This document shows, piece after piece, positions 25,564 through 34,505 of a stretch of DNA of 49,994 bases. Every line of letters starts with the position of its first letter. Position 1 is the first letter of the stretch. Source of the stretch: Pseudomonadales bacterium (GTDB lineage Bacteria; Pseudomonadota; Gammaproteobacteria; Pseudomonadales; UBA5862); assembly GCA_024234215.1 (NCBI GenBank), contig JACKOQ010000008.1, positions 1-49,994 on the forward strand. The letters run 5' to 3'. Under the pieces are notes generated by a model. It made no database searches, had not been told where the DNA came from, and worked only from the letters and a program-made list of their open reading frames with translations. Both the position numbers and the translations under genes were made by a program.

Positions 25564-26808
25564 ATGTTCAGACCGCTGCCGCTCTTCATCGGGCTGCGTT
25601 ATACCCGTGCCAAGCGCCGCAACCACTTCATCTCGTTCATCTCGCTGGTGTCGGCGATCGGCCTGACGCTGGGGGTGACGGTGATGATCGTGGTGCTGTC
25701 GGTGATGAATGGCTTTCATCGCGAACTGCGTGACCGCATTCTGGGCATGGTGCCGCACGCGACCGTCTTTCCCGAGCAGGGGGCGCTGGCCGACTGGCAG
25801 TCGCTGGGAGCGCAGTTGCAGAAGCATCCTGAGGTGGTCGGCTTTGCCCCTTACATCAATGGCGAGGGGATGCTGGCGGCCAACGGCCAGGTGCGCGGTG
25901 CCCTGGTGCAGGGCATTTTGCCGGAGCTGGAGCCCAGGGTGTCGATCCTGCCGCAGCACATGGTCGCCGGCACGCTGGAGGCGCTGAGGCCCGGCGAATA
26001 TGGCATCGTCATGGGCGATCTGCTGGCGGCGATCCTGCGGGTGCGGGTCGGTGACAAGGTCACGCTGGTGATGCCGGAGGCGAATGTCTCGCCGGCCGGG
26101 ATCTATCCACGGCTGAAACGCTTCACCGTGGTCGGGCTGTTCCGGTTGCGGGCCGAGCTGGATGCCTCGCTGGCGGTGATTCATCTGGAGGATGCCGGTA
26201 CGCTGTTCCGCATTCCCGGCGAGGTGCATGGCCTGCGGCTGAAGCTGCAGGATCTGTTCATGGCGCCACGGGTGAGCTGGGAGGTGGCGCGCGATCTGCC
26301 CGGAACCTTTCGGGCCAGTGACTGGACCCACAGCCATGGCAACCTCTATCAGGCCACCCAGCTCGAAAAACGGATGCTGGGGCTGCTGCTGATGATGATC
26401 GTCGCGGTGGCGGTGTTCAACATCGTCTCCTCGCTGGTGATGCTGGTGGTCGACAAGCAGGGTGACATCGCCATTCTGCGCACGCTGGGCGCGACGCCGC
26501 GCACGATTCTCGGCATCTTCATGGTGCAGGGGTCGGTGATCGGTGTGGTGGGCACCTTGATGGGCACGCTGTTCGGCACCCTGCTGGCCTGGACCATCAC
26601 CGACCTGGTCGAGTGGCTGGAGCGGTTGAGCGGCCACCGCATTCTCAGCTCCGATGTCTACTTCATCGACTACTTTCCCTCGCAACTGCTCTGGAGCGAC
26701 GTCGCCATCGTCTGCGGTGCCACGCTGACGATGAGCTTTCTCGCCACCATCTATCCGGCGTTGCGGGCGGCCCGCATCGAACCGGCCGAGGTGCTGCGTT
26801 ATGAGTAG
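25564..26808 (+). CDS. lolC: Lipoprotein-releasing ABC transporter permease (LolC/LolE/LolF family)
   Basis: A 414-residue inner-membrane permease with four membrane segments: one near 25-50 (ISFISLVSAIGLTLGVTVMI), a long periplasmic domain, then three near 275-300, 320-350 and 375-400. The N-terminus FIGLRYTRAKRRNHFISFIS is typical of LolC/LolE. It works with LolD to extract lipoproteins for LolA. Only this one permease gene accompanies lolD here; many gammaproteobacteria have both LolC and LolE, while others use a hybrid LolF homodimer. It overlaps lolD by eight bases. Confidence 0.92.
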   Translation: MFRPLPLFIGLRYTRAKRRNHFISFISLVSAIGLTLGVTVMIVVLSVMNGFHRELRDRILGMVPHATVFPEQGALADWQSLGAQLQKHPEVVGFAPYINGEGMLAANGQVRGALVQGILPELEPRVSILPQHMVAGTLEALRPGEYGIVMGDLLAAILRVRVGDKVTLVMPEANVSPAGIYPRLKRFTVVGLFRLRAELDASLAVIHLEDAGTLFRIPGEVHGLRLKLQDLFMAPRVSWEVARDLPGTFRASDWTHSHGNLYQATQLEKRMLGLLLMMIVAVAVFNIVSSLVMLVVDKQGDIAILRTLGATPRTILGIFMVQGSVIGVVGTLMGTLFGTLLAWTITDLVEWLERLSGHRILSSDVYFIDYFPSQLLWSDVAIVCGATLTMSFLATIYPALRAARIEPAEVLRYE

Positions 26809-27496
26809 CAGATCAGCGCAGCCGGTGCTGCAGGGCAGTGGTCTGATCAAGACCTACCACCAGGGGCCCGAAGAGGTGCAGGTGCTGCGCGGTGTCGATT
26901 TCGCGGCCTGGCGCGGCGAACGGGTGGCGGTGGTCGGCAGCTCCGGCTCCGGCAAGACCACCCTGCTCAATCTGCTGGGCGGCATTGACCATCCGACCGC
27001 CGGTCAGGTCAGACTGGCCGGCATCGATCTGAAGACGCTCGATGAGCGTGCGCTGTGCCGATTCCGCAACGAGCAGATCGGCTTCGTCTACCAGTTCCAC
27101 CACCTGCTGCCGGAGTTCACGGCGCTGGAGAATGTCGCGCTGCCGCTGCTGCTCAACCGCCACGCCGTGGCGCTGGCGCGCGAGCAGGCGACGCAGATGT
27201 TGCAGCAGGTCGGGCTGGGCCACCGGTTGCAGCACAAGCCGAGCGAGCTCTCGGGTGGCGAACGTCAGCGGGTGGCGATTGCGCGGGCCCTGGTCAATGG
27301 TCCGGCATTGGTGCTGATGGATGAGCCGACCGGCAACCTCGACTCACGCACCTCGAACGAGATTCAGGAGCTGATGGCCCGCCTCAGCGAAGGCGGCGAC
27401 ACCTGTTTCGTCGTCATCACTCATGACCAGGCATTTGCCGAGCGGATGGATCGGGTATTGCGGCTGGAAGCGGGACGGCTGCTGCCACAGGATTGA
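26801..27496 (+). CDS. lolD: Lipoprotein-releasing system ATP-binding protein LolD
   Basis: A 231-residue ABC ATPase. Walker A is GSSGSGKT (46-53), the signature is LSGGERQRVAIARAL and Walker B is LVLMDEPTGNLD; FVYQFHHLLPEFTALENV is the LolD-specific Q-loop region. It drives lipoprotein release together with the permease whose gene overlaps its start (ATG 26801 lies upstream of the lolC stop). Its last 80 bases overlap the 3' end of the convergent DUF2062 gene. Confidence 0.95.
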   Translation: MSSRSAQPVLQGSGLIKTYHQGPEEVQVLRGVDFAAWRGERVAVVGSSGSGKTTLLNLLGGIDHPTAGQVRLAGIDLKTLDERALCRFRNEQIGFVYQFHHLLPEFTALENVALPLLLNRHAVALAREQATQMLQQVGLGHRLQHKPSELSGGERQRVAIARALVNGPALVLMDEPTGNLDSRTSNEIQELMARLSEGGDTCFVVITHDQAFAERMDRVLRLEAGRLLPQD

Positions 27497-28013
27497 GCGC
27501 GGGACGGGTCGGAGTCCGACGCTGCCACTTCCGGGTGATGTGCCAGCGCCAGACCATGCGGATCGCCAGATAGCTCGCCGCACCGAGCAGCAGGCCGACC
27601 ACCACCGAGCCGACCCAGAGCGGCTCCCAGGCGCTCAGCGCGAACTCCTTGAGCCACTCGAACGAAGCCTCGATGTGATCGATCTGCGGCTCCTGCCCCA
27701 GCAGCCAGCAGCCGGTGCGGTAGGTCACATAGAGAATCGGCGGGGCGGTGATCGGGTTGGTGGCCCAGGCAAGTCCAGCGGCAATCGGAATGTTGCAGCG
27801 CAGCCAGAGCGCCAGCAGCGTGGCCAGCACCATCTGACCGGGCATCGGCAGGATCGCGCAGAAGATGCCGATGGCAAAGGCGGTCGCCACCGAGCGGCGG
27901 CTGAAGTGCCACAGCGCTGGATGGTGAATCGTTTCACCGAGAAAACGCAGTGCGCGCTGCTCCCTGATCTTGTGCGGATCGGGGGCGATCCGTTTAAAAA
28001 TGCGTCTGGGCAT
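27417..28013 (-). CDS. DUF2062 domain membrane protein
   Basis: A 198-residue inner-membrane protein. The DUF2062 core runs from about residue 28 (TIHHPALWHFSRRSVATAFA) with LPMPGQMVLATLLALWLRCNIPIA and the conserved ATNPITAPPI. Two or three helices are visible near 42-65, 70-90 and 130-155. Function unknown; relatives commonly sit beside lolCDE and comEC in pseudomonads, as here. The last 27 codons lie over the end of lolD on the opposite strand and encode a low-complexity Pro/Ala tail, so the C-terminus may have drifted into the neighbour. It diverges from comEC with a very short gap. Confidence 0.82.
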   Translation of the reverse strand: MPRRIFKRIAPDPHKIREQRALRFLGETIHHPALWHFSRRSVATAFAIGIFCAILPMPGQMVLATLLALWLRCNIPIAAGLAWATNPITAPPILYVTYRTGCWLLGQEPQIDHIEASFEWLKEFALSAWEPLWVGSVVVGLLLGAASYLAIRMVWRWHITRKWQRRTPTRPALNPVAAAVPLPAAIPDPSARQMPGHE

Positions 28014-28089
28014 GAATGGAAGCTAATCCGGTTTCGATGACAGCATGATGATCGGGGCACGCAACGGAGTTGGATCAAAAAGGGTGCCA

Positions 28090-30507
28090 ATGGTTGCACG
28101 GTTGTTGGCACTGTGTGGCGGCATTGCGCTGGTCGCACTGCTGCCAGAACTGCCCGACCGGACTCTGCTGGCCAGTTGCGTCGTGCTTCTGGCGCTGCTT
28201 CGCTGCAAGTATAGGGCAGTGGCGCCGGCACTGGCATTTTTCATCGGTCTGTCGTGGGCGACCGGCTATGGTTGTCTTGGTCTCGCCAGCAAGCTGCCCG
28301 CCGAATTCGAGGGGGTCGATCTGCGGGTAGAAGGGGTGATCGGCAGCCTGCCGCAGTGGCGCACCGGCGCTGCGCAACGGCCGGAGGCGCTGTTTCTGTT
28401 CGATGTCGAGCGCTGGCTGCCCTCCGAACCCGACGGTGAGGTGCCGGCCGCATTGGAGCGGGTGGGACGGTTGCGGCTCAGTTGGCGTGATGCGCCGCCG
28501 GTCGCACCCGGAGAGAAGTGGCAGTTGCGGCTGCGGCTCAAGCGGCCGCATGGTTCGGTCAATCCGGGGGGGTTCGACTACGAAGCCTGGCTGTTCCGGC
28601 AGGGCATCGATGCCACCGGTTATGTGCGCAGTGGCGATGACAACCTGCGCAGTGCCCCGGCCGGCTGGCACGCTTGGGACAGCCAGTTGCGCGCCTGGGT
28701 TGATGGGCTGTTGGTGCCGCAGCTGCACGAGCGACGCCATGCCGGTCTGATGCGGGCGCTGATCATCGGTGAAAGTTCGCAGTTGACGCCGCAGGAGTGG
28801 CGGCTGTTCGGCGCCACCGGCACCATCCATCTGATGGTGATCTCCGGACTGCACATCGCGCTGGTGGCCTGGTGCTGTCATCAACTGGGCGGATGGGTTG
28901 GGCGCCATCTGCTGGCCCCGGGACTGCTCTGGTCGGCCAGCAGTGTCGCGGCCTGGAGCGCGCTGCTTGGTGCCGCCCTCTACACCGCACTGGCCGGTTT
29001 TGCCTTGGCGGCGACCCGTGCCCTGATCATGACCGCCATCTGGATGGTGGCGAAGCTGCTGCGGCGGCAGATCGACCCCTGGTTCGGGCTGGTACTGGCG
29101 CTCAGCCTGGTGCTGCTGAGCGACCCGCTGGCGCCGAGCAGCAGCGGTTTCTGGCTCTCCTTTGGTGCGGTGATGACGCTGATGCTGCTGTTTCAGGGCA
29201 CGCAGCAGCAGGAGTGGAGCCGGCTGCGTCGCTTTGGACGGGAGTGGTGGCTGGCGCAGTGGGGACTGTTCTTTGCGATGTTGCCGATTCTGCTGTGGTG
29301 GAACTACAGCGCCAGCCTGGCTTCGCCGATCGCCAACCTGCTGGTGGTGCCGCTGTTCGACCTGCTGCTGGTGCCACTGTTGCTGCTGGCCACGCTGCTG
29401 ACGCCACTGTCGTCGACCCTGGCCGATCTGCTCTTTGCTGGCGGTGACTGGCTGCTCGACCTGACCGATCGCTTTCTGCACTGGATGGCGGCCTCGCCGC
29501 TGGCCGCGGCCCGGGTGATTCAGCCGCCAGCGTGGCTGCTGTGGTTATTGCTGCCGGCGCTGCTGCTCTGGCTGTTGCCGCGCACCTTGCCGGGACGGCC
29601 CTGGGCGTTGCTGTTGTTGTTGCCGCTGTGGCTGATGCCGGTGCGGCACACCGACTCGGAGCCGTTGCGGCTGACGGTGCTGGATGTCGGGCAGGGGTTG
29701 GCGGTGGTGGTCGAGGTGGGTGAGCGGCTGCTGATCTATGACACCGGCCCCCATGCCAGTGAGCGGTTCGATGCCGGCAGTCAGATCATCGCCCCCTATC
29801 TGCGCTGGCGTGGCCGAACCGTGATCGACGCCCTGGTGGTGAGCCATGCCGACCGCGACCATGATGGCGGCGCGGCGGGGCTGCTGCGGGAGGTTCCGGT
29901 CGGCAGGGTCTATGTCAGCGGTGATTCGCTGTGGGGCCTGCAGCGCGACCAGATCGATCTGCATCCCTGCCGCAGTGGCGATGGCTGGCGCTGGCAGGAG
30001 GTGGAATTCCGTTTTCTGCATCCGGACCTGCCGCGGTTCGGCAGTGACAACAACAACTCCTGTGTGTTGCAGATCAAATCGGGTGACCAGTCGATCCTGC
30101 TCACTGGTGACATCGAGGCAGCTGCCGAGCGGCAACTGCTGCAACGCTGGGGGAGTGCGCTGCAGGCCACGCTGCTGGTGGCGCCGCACCATGGCAGCAA
30201 TTCGTCGTCGACGCCGGACTTCATCGATGCAGTGGCCGCGAAACAGGTGATCTTCTCGGCCGGTTACCGCAACAGCTACCGCCATCCGCATCCGCAGGTG
30301 GTGCAGCGGTATGTCGAAACCGGCGCGACTCTCTACAATAGCGCCGCCACTGGCGCCGTCGGCTACGCTATACAAAGTGGGGGCGGGATGGCGCCGCCAA
30401 GTCTGGCACGGCAACAGGCACGGCGTTACTGGTACGATCGGCTGTCCGCGTCGGCTGCCGATGCGGCGCTGATGCCCCATGAATCGGATTCGCGCAAGGA
30501 GAAATGA
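28090..30507 (+). CDS. comEC: DNA internalization competence protein ComEC/Rec2
   Basis: About 805 residues, a polytopic membrane protein thought to form the channel for transforming single-stranded DNA. Order: N-terminal helices and an OB-like domain (DUF4131), the competence membrane domain (LMRALIIGESSQLTPQEW, GTIHLMVISGLHIALVAWC), then a C-terminal metallo-beta-lactamase domain with VSHADRDHDGG (about 584-594), LLTGDIEAAAE and APHHGSNSS. ATG 28045 is also in frame, but AAGGG at 28079-28083 and the family N-terminus favour ATG 28090, which also leaves room for a promoter against the divergent DUF2062 gene. No other competence genes are in the window. Confidence 0.92.
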   Translation: MVARLLALCGGIALVALLPELPDRTLLASCVVLLALLRCKYRAVAPALAFFIGLSWATGYGCLGLASKLPAEFEGVDLRVEGVIGSLPQWRTGAAQRPEALFLFDVERWLPSEPDGEVPAALERVGRLRLSWRDAPPVAPGEKWQLRLRLKRPHGSVNPGGFDYEAWLFRQGIDATGYVRSGDDNLRSAPAGWHAWDSQLRAWVDGLLVPQLHERRHAGLMRALIIGESSQLTPQEWRLFGATGTIHLMVISGLHIALVAWCCHQLGGWVGRHLLAPGLLWSASSVAAWSALLGAALYTALAGFALAATRALIMTAIWMVAKLLRRQIDPWFGLVLALSLVLLSDPLAPSSSGFWLSFGAVMTLMLLFQGTQQQEWSRLRRFGREWWLAQWGLFFAMLPILLWWNYSASLASPIANLLVVPLFDLLLVPLLLLATLLTPLSSTLADLLFAGGDWLLDLTDRFLHWMAASPLAAARVIQPPAWLLWLLLPALLLWLLPRTLPGRPWALLLLLPLWLMPVRHTDSEPLRLTVLDVGQGLAVVVEVGERLLIYDTGPHASERFDAGSQIIAPYLRWRGRTVIDALVVSHADRDHDGGAAGLLREVPVGRVYVSGDSLWGLQRDQIDLHPCRSGDGWRWQEVEFRFLHPDLPRFGSDNNNSCVLQIKSGDQSILLTGDIEAAAERQLLQRWGSALQATLLVAPHHGSNSSSTPDFIDAVAAKQVIFSAGYRNSYRHPHPQVVQRYVETGATLYNSAATGAVGYAIQSGGGMAPPSLARQQARRYWYDRLSASAADAALMPHESDSRKEK

Positions 30508-30510
30508 CAG

Positions 30511-31125
30511 GTGCTGGAGATCATTGTTGCCGGCGGCTGGGTGATGCTGCCGATTCTGCTCTGCTCGGTGATTGCACTGGCCATCGGCTTCGAGCGGGCG
30601 TGGACGCTGAATCGCCGTCGCATCCTGCCGGACAACCTGCTGATTCAGGTGTGGGGCTGGATCAAGAACAACCAGCTCGACAGCGACAAGCTGAAGAAGC
30701 TGAAGGAGGAGTCGCCGCTCGGGCGCATTCTGGCGGTGGGGCTGGCCAACTCCAAATACGGCCGCAACATCATGAAGGAGTGCATCGAGGAGGAGGCCGG
30801 CCATGTCATTCATGAGCTGGAGCGTTACCTCGACACGCTCGGCATCGTCGCAGCGATCTCACCGCTGCTGGGGCTGCTCGGCACCGTCTTCGGCATGATC
30901 AAGATCTTTGCGGTGATGATGGGGCAGGGCGCCACCAATGTCTCGTCGCTGGCCGGCGGCATCTCCGAGGCGCTGATCACCACCGCGGCCGGCCTCAGTG
31001 TCGCCATTCCGGCGCTGGTGCTGCACCGCTATTTTCTGCGCCGGGTCGACAATCTGGTGGTCGAACTGGAGCAGGAGGCACGCAAGCTGGTCGAGGTGCT
31101 GCACAGTGAACGTGATCTTGGTTGA
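30511..31125 (+). CDS. exbB: MotA/TolQ/ExbB proton channel family protein (second copy)
   Basis: A 204-residue three-helix membrane protein: about 8-28 (GGWVMLPILLCSVIALAIGF), 112-135 (LGIVAAISPLLGLLGTVFGM) and 155-178 (EALITTAAGLSVAIPALVL). The start is GTG 30511, three bases after the comEC stop, with AAGGAG at 30496-30501. The shorter cytoplasmic loop and VLEII N-terminus differ from the tonB-linked copy at 16440. In pseudomonads an exbB-exbD pair in this same position precedes lpxK; its exact client is not clear, and it has no adjacent tonB. Confidence 0.9.
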   Translation: MLEIIVAGGWVMLPILLCSVIALAIGFERAWTLNRRRILPDNLLIQVWGWIKNNQLDSDKLKKLKEESPLGRILAVGLANSKYGRNIMKECIEEEAGHVIHELERYLDTLGIVAAISPLLGLLGTVFGMIKIFAVMMGQGATNVSSLAGGISEALITTAAGLSVAIPALVLHRYFLRRVDNLVVELEQEARKLVEVLHSERDLG

Positions 31126-31179
31126 GGTGCGCTGCATGACCCTCCATTCCCGTTTTGCGCCGGCCATGCAGGCGCGCCG

Positions 31180-31605
31180 ATGAAGTTTCGCCGCCGCCGC
31201 GAGGATCCGATCGACACCGCGATCAACGTCACCTCGCTGATCGACGTGATGTTCGTGCTGCTGCTGTTCTTCATGGTCTCGACCACCTTCACCAAGCAGA
31301 GCAATCTCAAGGTCGACCTGCCCGAGGCCGGTGGCGCACAGACGCCGGTCGATGAGAAGCGGATCGAAATCACCATCAGCGCCAGCGGCGAGTACCGCCT
31401 CAACGCCCTGCCACTGCCCAATGCCAGCCTCGATGCTCTGAAGGCGGCGCTGATCGCCCAGGTCGGCAGTGACCGCAACCTGCCGTTCGTCATCACCGCC
31501 GACCGGCAGACCCCGCACCATGCGGTGGTGACGGCGATGGATGCCGCGGCCCAGCTCGGTTTTGCCCGGCTCAGCATCACCACCCAGCAGCCGGCCGGAC
31601 AGTGA
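31180..31605 (+). CDS. exbD: Biopolymer transporter ExbD/TolR family protein (second copy)
   Basis: A 141-residue protein with a basic N-terminus (KFRRRREDPIDTAIN), one membrane helix (about 16-38, NVTSLIDVMFVLLLFFMVSTTF) holding the conserved Asp in SLIDVMF, and a periplasmic domain with QTPHHAVVTAMDAAAQLG. It is the stator-like partner of the ExbB encoded 54 bases upstream. It is followed by msbA, 78 bases away. Confidence 0.92.
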   Translation: MKFRRRREDPIDTAINVTSLIDVMFVLLLFFMVSTTFTKQSNLKVDLPEAGGAQTPVDEKRIEITISASGEYRLNALPLPNASLDALKAALIAQVGSDRNLPFVITADRQTPHHAVVTAMDAAAQLGFARLSITTQQPAGQ

Positions 31606-31683
31606 CGGCGGTTTGGGTCTGCCGGTTGAATCGGGGATAATTGTCGACCGCCCGCCACCGGGCGCTGTCAATCACAGGTCGCA

Positions 31684-33468
31684 ATGAATCGAACGCCCGA
31701 TGCCACCGAAGTGGCTCGCACCGACTGGATGGTCTATCGCCGGCTGCTTGGCCATGCCTACCCCTACTGGAAGTTTCTGCTGCTGGCACTCTTCGGTTAT
31801 CTGCTGATGTCGGGTGCCAGCATCGGCGCCGCCGAGCTGATGAAGACCATCATCGACTCCCTGAGCCAGAAACAGCCGGGCTATCGCGCCTTCATTCCGT
31901 TGGCGATGGTGGCCCTGATCGGCGGGCGCGGTCTGGGCAGTTTTGTCGGCAACTACTCGATGGCCTATGTCAGCAACGCGCTGGTGTTCGACCTGCGGCA
32001 ACTGGTGTTCGGCAAGTTCATGACGCTGCCGGCGGTCTATTACGACACCCATGCGGGCGGGCATCTGATCTCGATGATCACCTTTCAGGTCACGCAGGTG
32101 ACCGATGCCATCACCAAGGCCGGCAAGATCATGCTGGAGCATGGGCTGTTCCTGATCGGACTGGTGGCCTACCTGCTGTGGATGAACTGGAAGCTGTCAC
32201 TGCTGCTGCTGGTGGTGGCGCCGCCGATCTTCTTCATCGTCCGCTATGCCGGGCGCCGCTTCAAACGCATCAGCCGGCGCATCCAGCACTCGATGGGTGA
32301 TGTCACCCATGTCACCGGTGAGATGATCAATGGCTACCGCGAGGTGCGCATCTTCGGCGGCGAGGCGAGTGAACAGGCGCGATTCCAGCGGGTCAGCAAC
32401 TTCAACCGTCAGCAGCTGATGAAGCTGACCGCGACCGAAGCGAGCAACGGACCGGCGGTGCAGCTGCTGGTGTCGCTGGCGATGGCGCTGCTGATGTGGC
32501 TGGCGCTCGATCCGACGCTGGTCGATCAGTTGAGTCCCGGTGGCTTCGTCGCCTACATCACCGCGGCCAGCCTGCTGGCACGTCCGGCGAAGATGCTGGC
32601 CGATGTGCAGTCGATCATCCAGCGCGGTCTGGCGGCGGCCGATGAGATCTTTCACATGCTCGATCAGCCGTCGGAACCGGACGGCGGCATGCTCAGCATC
32701 GAGCGGGCGCGCGGCGACATCGACTACCGCGATGTCAGCTTTGGTTACCACGGCGGTGAGTTGCCGGTGTTGAAGCAGATCTCCTTCTCGATTCCGGCTG
32801 GCAAGATGGTGGCACTGGTGGGGCGCTCCGGCAGCGGCAAGTCGACCATCGTCAGCCTGCTGCCGCGCTTCTATGACCACCAATCCGGCCAGATCACCCT
32901 CGACGGCATCGAGATCGGGCAGTTGCGACTGGCCAGCCTGCGCGCCCAGATCGCCTATGTCTCGCAGCAGATCACGCTGTTCAACGACTCGGTGCGCAAC
33001 AACATCGCCTATGGCGCCACGGCCGGTCGCAGCGAGGTGCAGATTCGCGAAGCGGCACGGCGCGCCCATGCGCTGGAGTTCATCGAGAAGCTGCCCGACG
33101 GCTTCGACACACTGGTCGGAGACGATGGCGTCATGCTCTCCGGCGGTCAGCGCCAGCGCATCGCCATTGCCCGCGCCTTTCTGAAGGATGCGCCGATCCT
33201 GATTCTCGACGAGGCCACCTCGGCGCTCGACACCGAGTCGGAGCAGAAGATCCAGGCGGCGCTGGAGGAGGTGATGAAGAACCGTACCACGCTGGTGATC
33301 GCCCATCGCCTCTCGACCATCATCCACGCCGACCAGATTCTGGTGATCGAGGGAGGTGAACTGCTGGAGTCGGGCAGCCATGCCGAGCTGCTGGCGCGCA
33401 ACGGTGCCTACACCGCACTGTATGAACGGCAGTTCGCCGACGAGGCGGCGCCCGTGGTCACGCCATGA
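31684..33468 (+). CDS. msbA: Lipid A export permease/ATP-binding protein MsbA
   Basis: A 594-residue ABC half-transporter that flips lipid A-core across the inner membrane as a homodimer. Six membrane helices occupy about 25-325. The ATPase domain (about 345-585) has Walker A GRSGSGKS (380-387), signature LSGGQRQRIAIARAF (about 485) and Walker B PILILDEATSALD. The segment YISAASLL-like FVAYITAASLLARPAK and GEMINGYREVRIFGGE fit MsbA. Its stop overlaps the lpxK start (ATGA), a coupling also known in enterics where msbA-lpxK is an operon. Confidence 0.95.
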   Translation: MNRTPDATEVARTDWMVYRRLLGHAYPYWKFLLLALFGYLLMSGASIGAAELMKTIIDSLSQKQPGYRAFIPLAMVALIGGRGLGSFVGNYSMAYVSNALVFDLRQLVFGKFMTLPAVYYDTHAGGHLISMITFQVTQVTDAITKAGKIMLEHGLFLIGLVAYLLWMNWKLSLLLLVVAPPIFFIVRYAGRRFKRISRRIQHSMGDVTHVTGEMINGYREVRIFGGEASEQARFQRVSNFNRQQLMKLTATEASNGPAVQLLVSLAMALLMWLALDPTLVDQLSPGGFVAYITAASLLARPAKMLADVQSIIQRGLAAADEIFHMLDQPSEPDGGMLSIERARGDIDYRDVSFGYHGGELPVLKQISFSIPAGKMVALVGRSGSGKSTIVSLLPRFYDHQSGQITLDGIEIGQLRLASLRAQIAYVSQQITLFNDSVRNNIAYGATAGRSEVQIREAARRAHALEFIEKLPDGFDTLVGDDGVMLSGGQRQRIAIARAFLKDAPILILDEATSALDTESEQKIQAALEEVMKNRTTLVIAHRLSTIIHADQILVIEGGELLESGSHAELLARNGAYTALYERQFADEAAPVVTP

Positions 33469-34502
33469 CGTTGCGCGGTCGGATCGAGGCGCGGCTGCTG
33501 CACGCATGGTATGCGGGAGGGCCGCCGCTGCCCGGCAGCAGGGTGCTGGCCTGGCTCTACGGACGGCTGCTGGCGCTGCGTGAATGGCTCTATCGGCACG
33601 GCATCCTCTCTGCACGGCAGGTGGGCTGTCCGGTGCTGGTGGTCGGCAACCTCACGGTCGGTGGCACCGGCAAGACCCCGCTGGTGATCGCATTGGCCGA
33701 GCAGCTGCAAGCCTGGGGCTATCGGCCGGGCATACTCAGCCGGGGCTATGGCGCGGCACCGTCCAGCCTGCCCCATCGGGTCGAATCAGAGGAGGATGCG
33801 ACCCGGTGTGGTGATGAGCCGCTGCTGTTGGCGCGGCGCACGGGTCTGCCGGTGATGATCGACCCCGACCGGGTGCGTGCCGCGCGGGCATTGCTGGCCG
33901 CTGAAGAGGTTGACCTGCTGCTGTGCGATGATGGCCTGCAGCACCGCCGGCTGGCGCGCGAGATCGAAATCGTCGTGATCGATGGTCAGCGCCGCTTCGG
34001 CAATGGCCTGCTGCTGCCGGCCGGACCACTGCGCAGCCCGCTCGACCGGCTCGACAGTGTCGATTACCGGGTGGTCAACGGCGCTGCCGGCAGTGAGTCC
34101 GATGGCGCGGTGGCGATGCGGCTCAAGCCGCAGCATCTGGTCAATCTGGTGACCGGCGAAGAGATCGAAGTGACCGCCTGGCAGGGTGAGCGTCGGGTCC
34201 ATGCGCTGGCCGGCATCGGCCATCCGCAGCGCTTTTTCGCCACGCTGCGCGAGTTGGGTTTCGACCCGATCGAACATCCGTTTGCCGATCACCACCGTTT
34301 TGCTGCGGCCGATCTGCCGGCCGACGGCCATCCGTTGATCATGACCGAGAAAGATGCCGTCAAATGTGCCGCCTTCGCCCGCCCGCACCACTGGTGGCTG
34401 CGGGTCGAGGCCGAACTGCCGGAGCGCTTCTGGCAGGCGTTGCATGTGCAATTGGCACAGTTGGCGCAGCCCTGCGGTGCCACACCCCCCAAGGAGCAGT
34501 GA
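33465..34502 (+). CDS. lpxK: Tetraacyldisaccharide 4'-kinase
   Basis: A 345-residue lipid A pathway kinase that phosphorylates the 4' position of tetraacyldisaccharide-1-phosphate at the inner membrane. The P-loop VGGTGKTP lies at about 65-72 within VLVVGNLTVGGTGKTPLVIA, and the catalytic segments LLLCDDGLQHRRLAREIEIVV, SRGYG and MTEKDAVKC are all present. It overlaps msbA by four bases, and kdsB follows after three bases. Confidence 0.96.
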   Translation: MTLRGRIEARLLHAWYAGGPPLPGSRVLAWLYGRLLALREWLYRHGILSARQVGCPVLVVGNLTVGGTGKTPLVIALAEQLQAWGYRPGILSRGYGAAPSSLPHRVESEEDATRCGDEPLLLARRTGLPVMIDPDRVRAARALLAAEEVDLLLCDDGLQHRRLAREIEIVVIDGQRRFGNGLLLPAGPLRSPLDRLDSVDYRVVNGAAGSESDGAVAMRLKPQHLVNLVTGEEIEVTAWQGERRVHALAGIGHPQRFFATLRELGFDPIEHPFADHHRFAAADLPADGHPLIMTEKDAVKCAAFARPHHWWLRVEAELPERFWQALHVQLAQLAQPCGATPPKEQ

Positions 34503-34505
34503 GCA

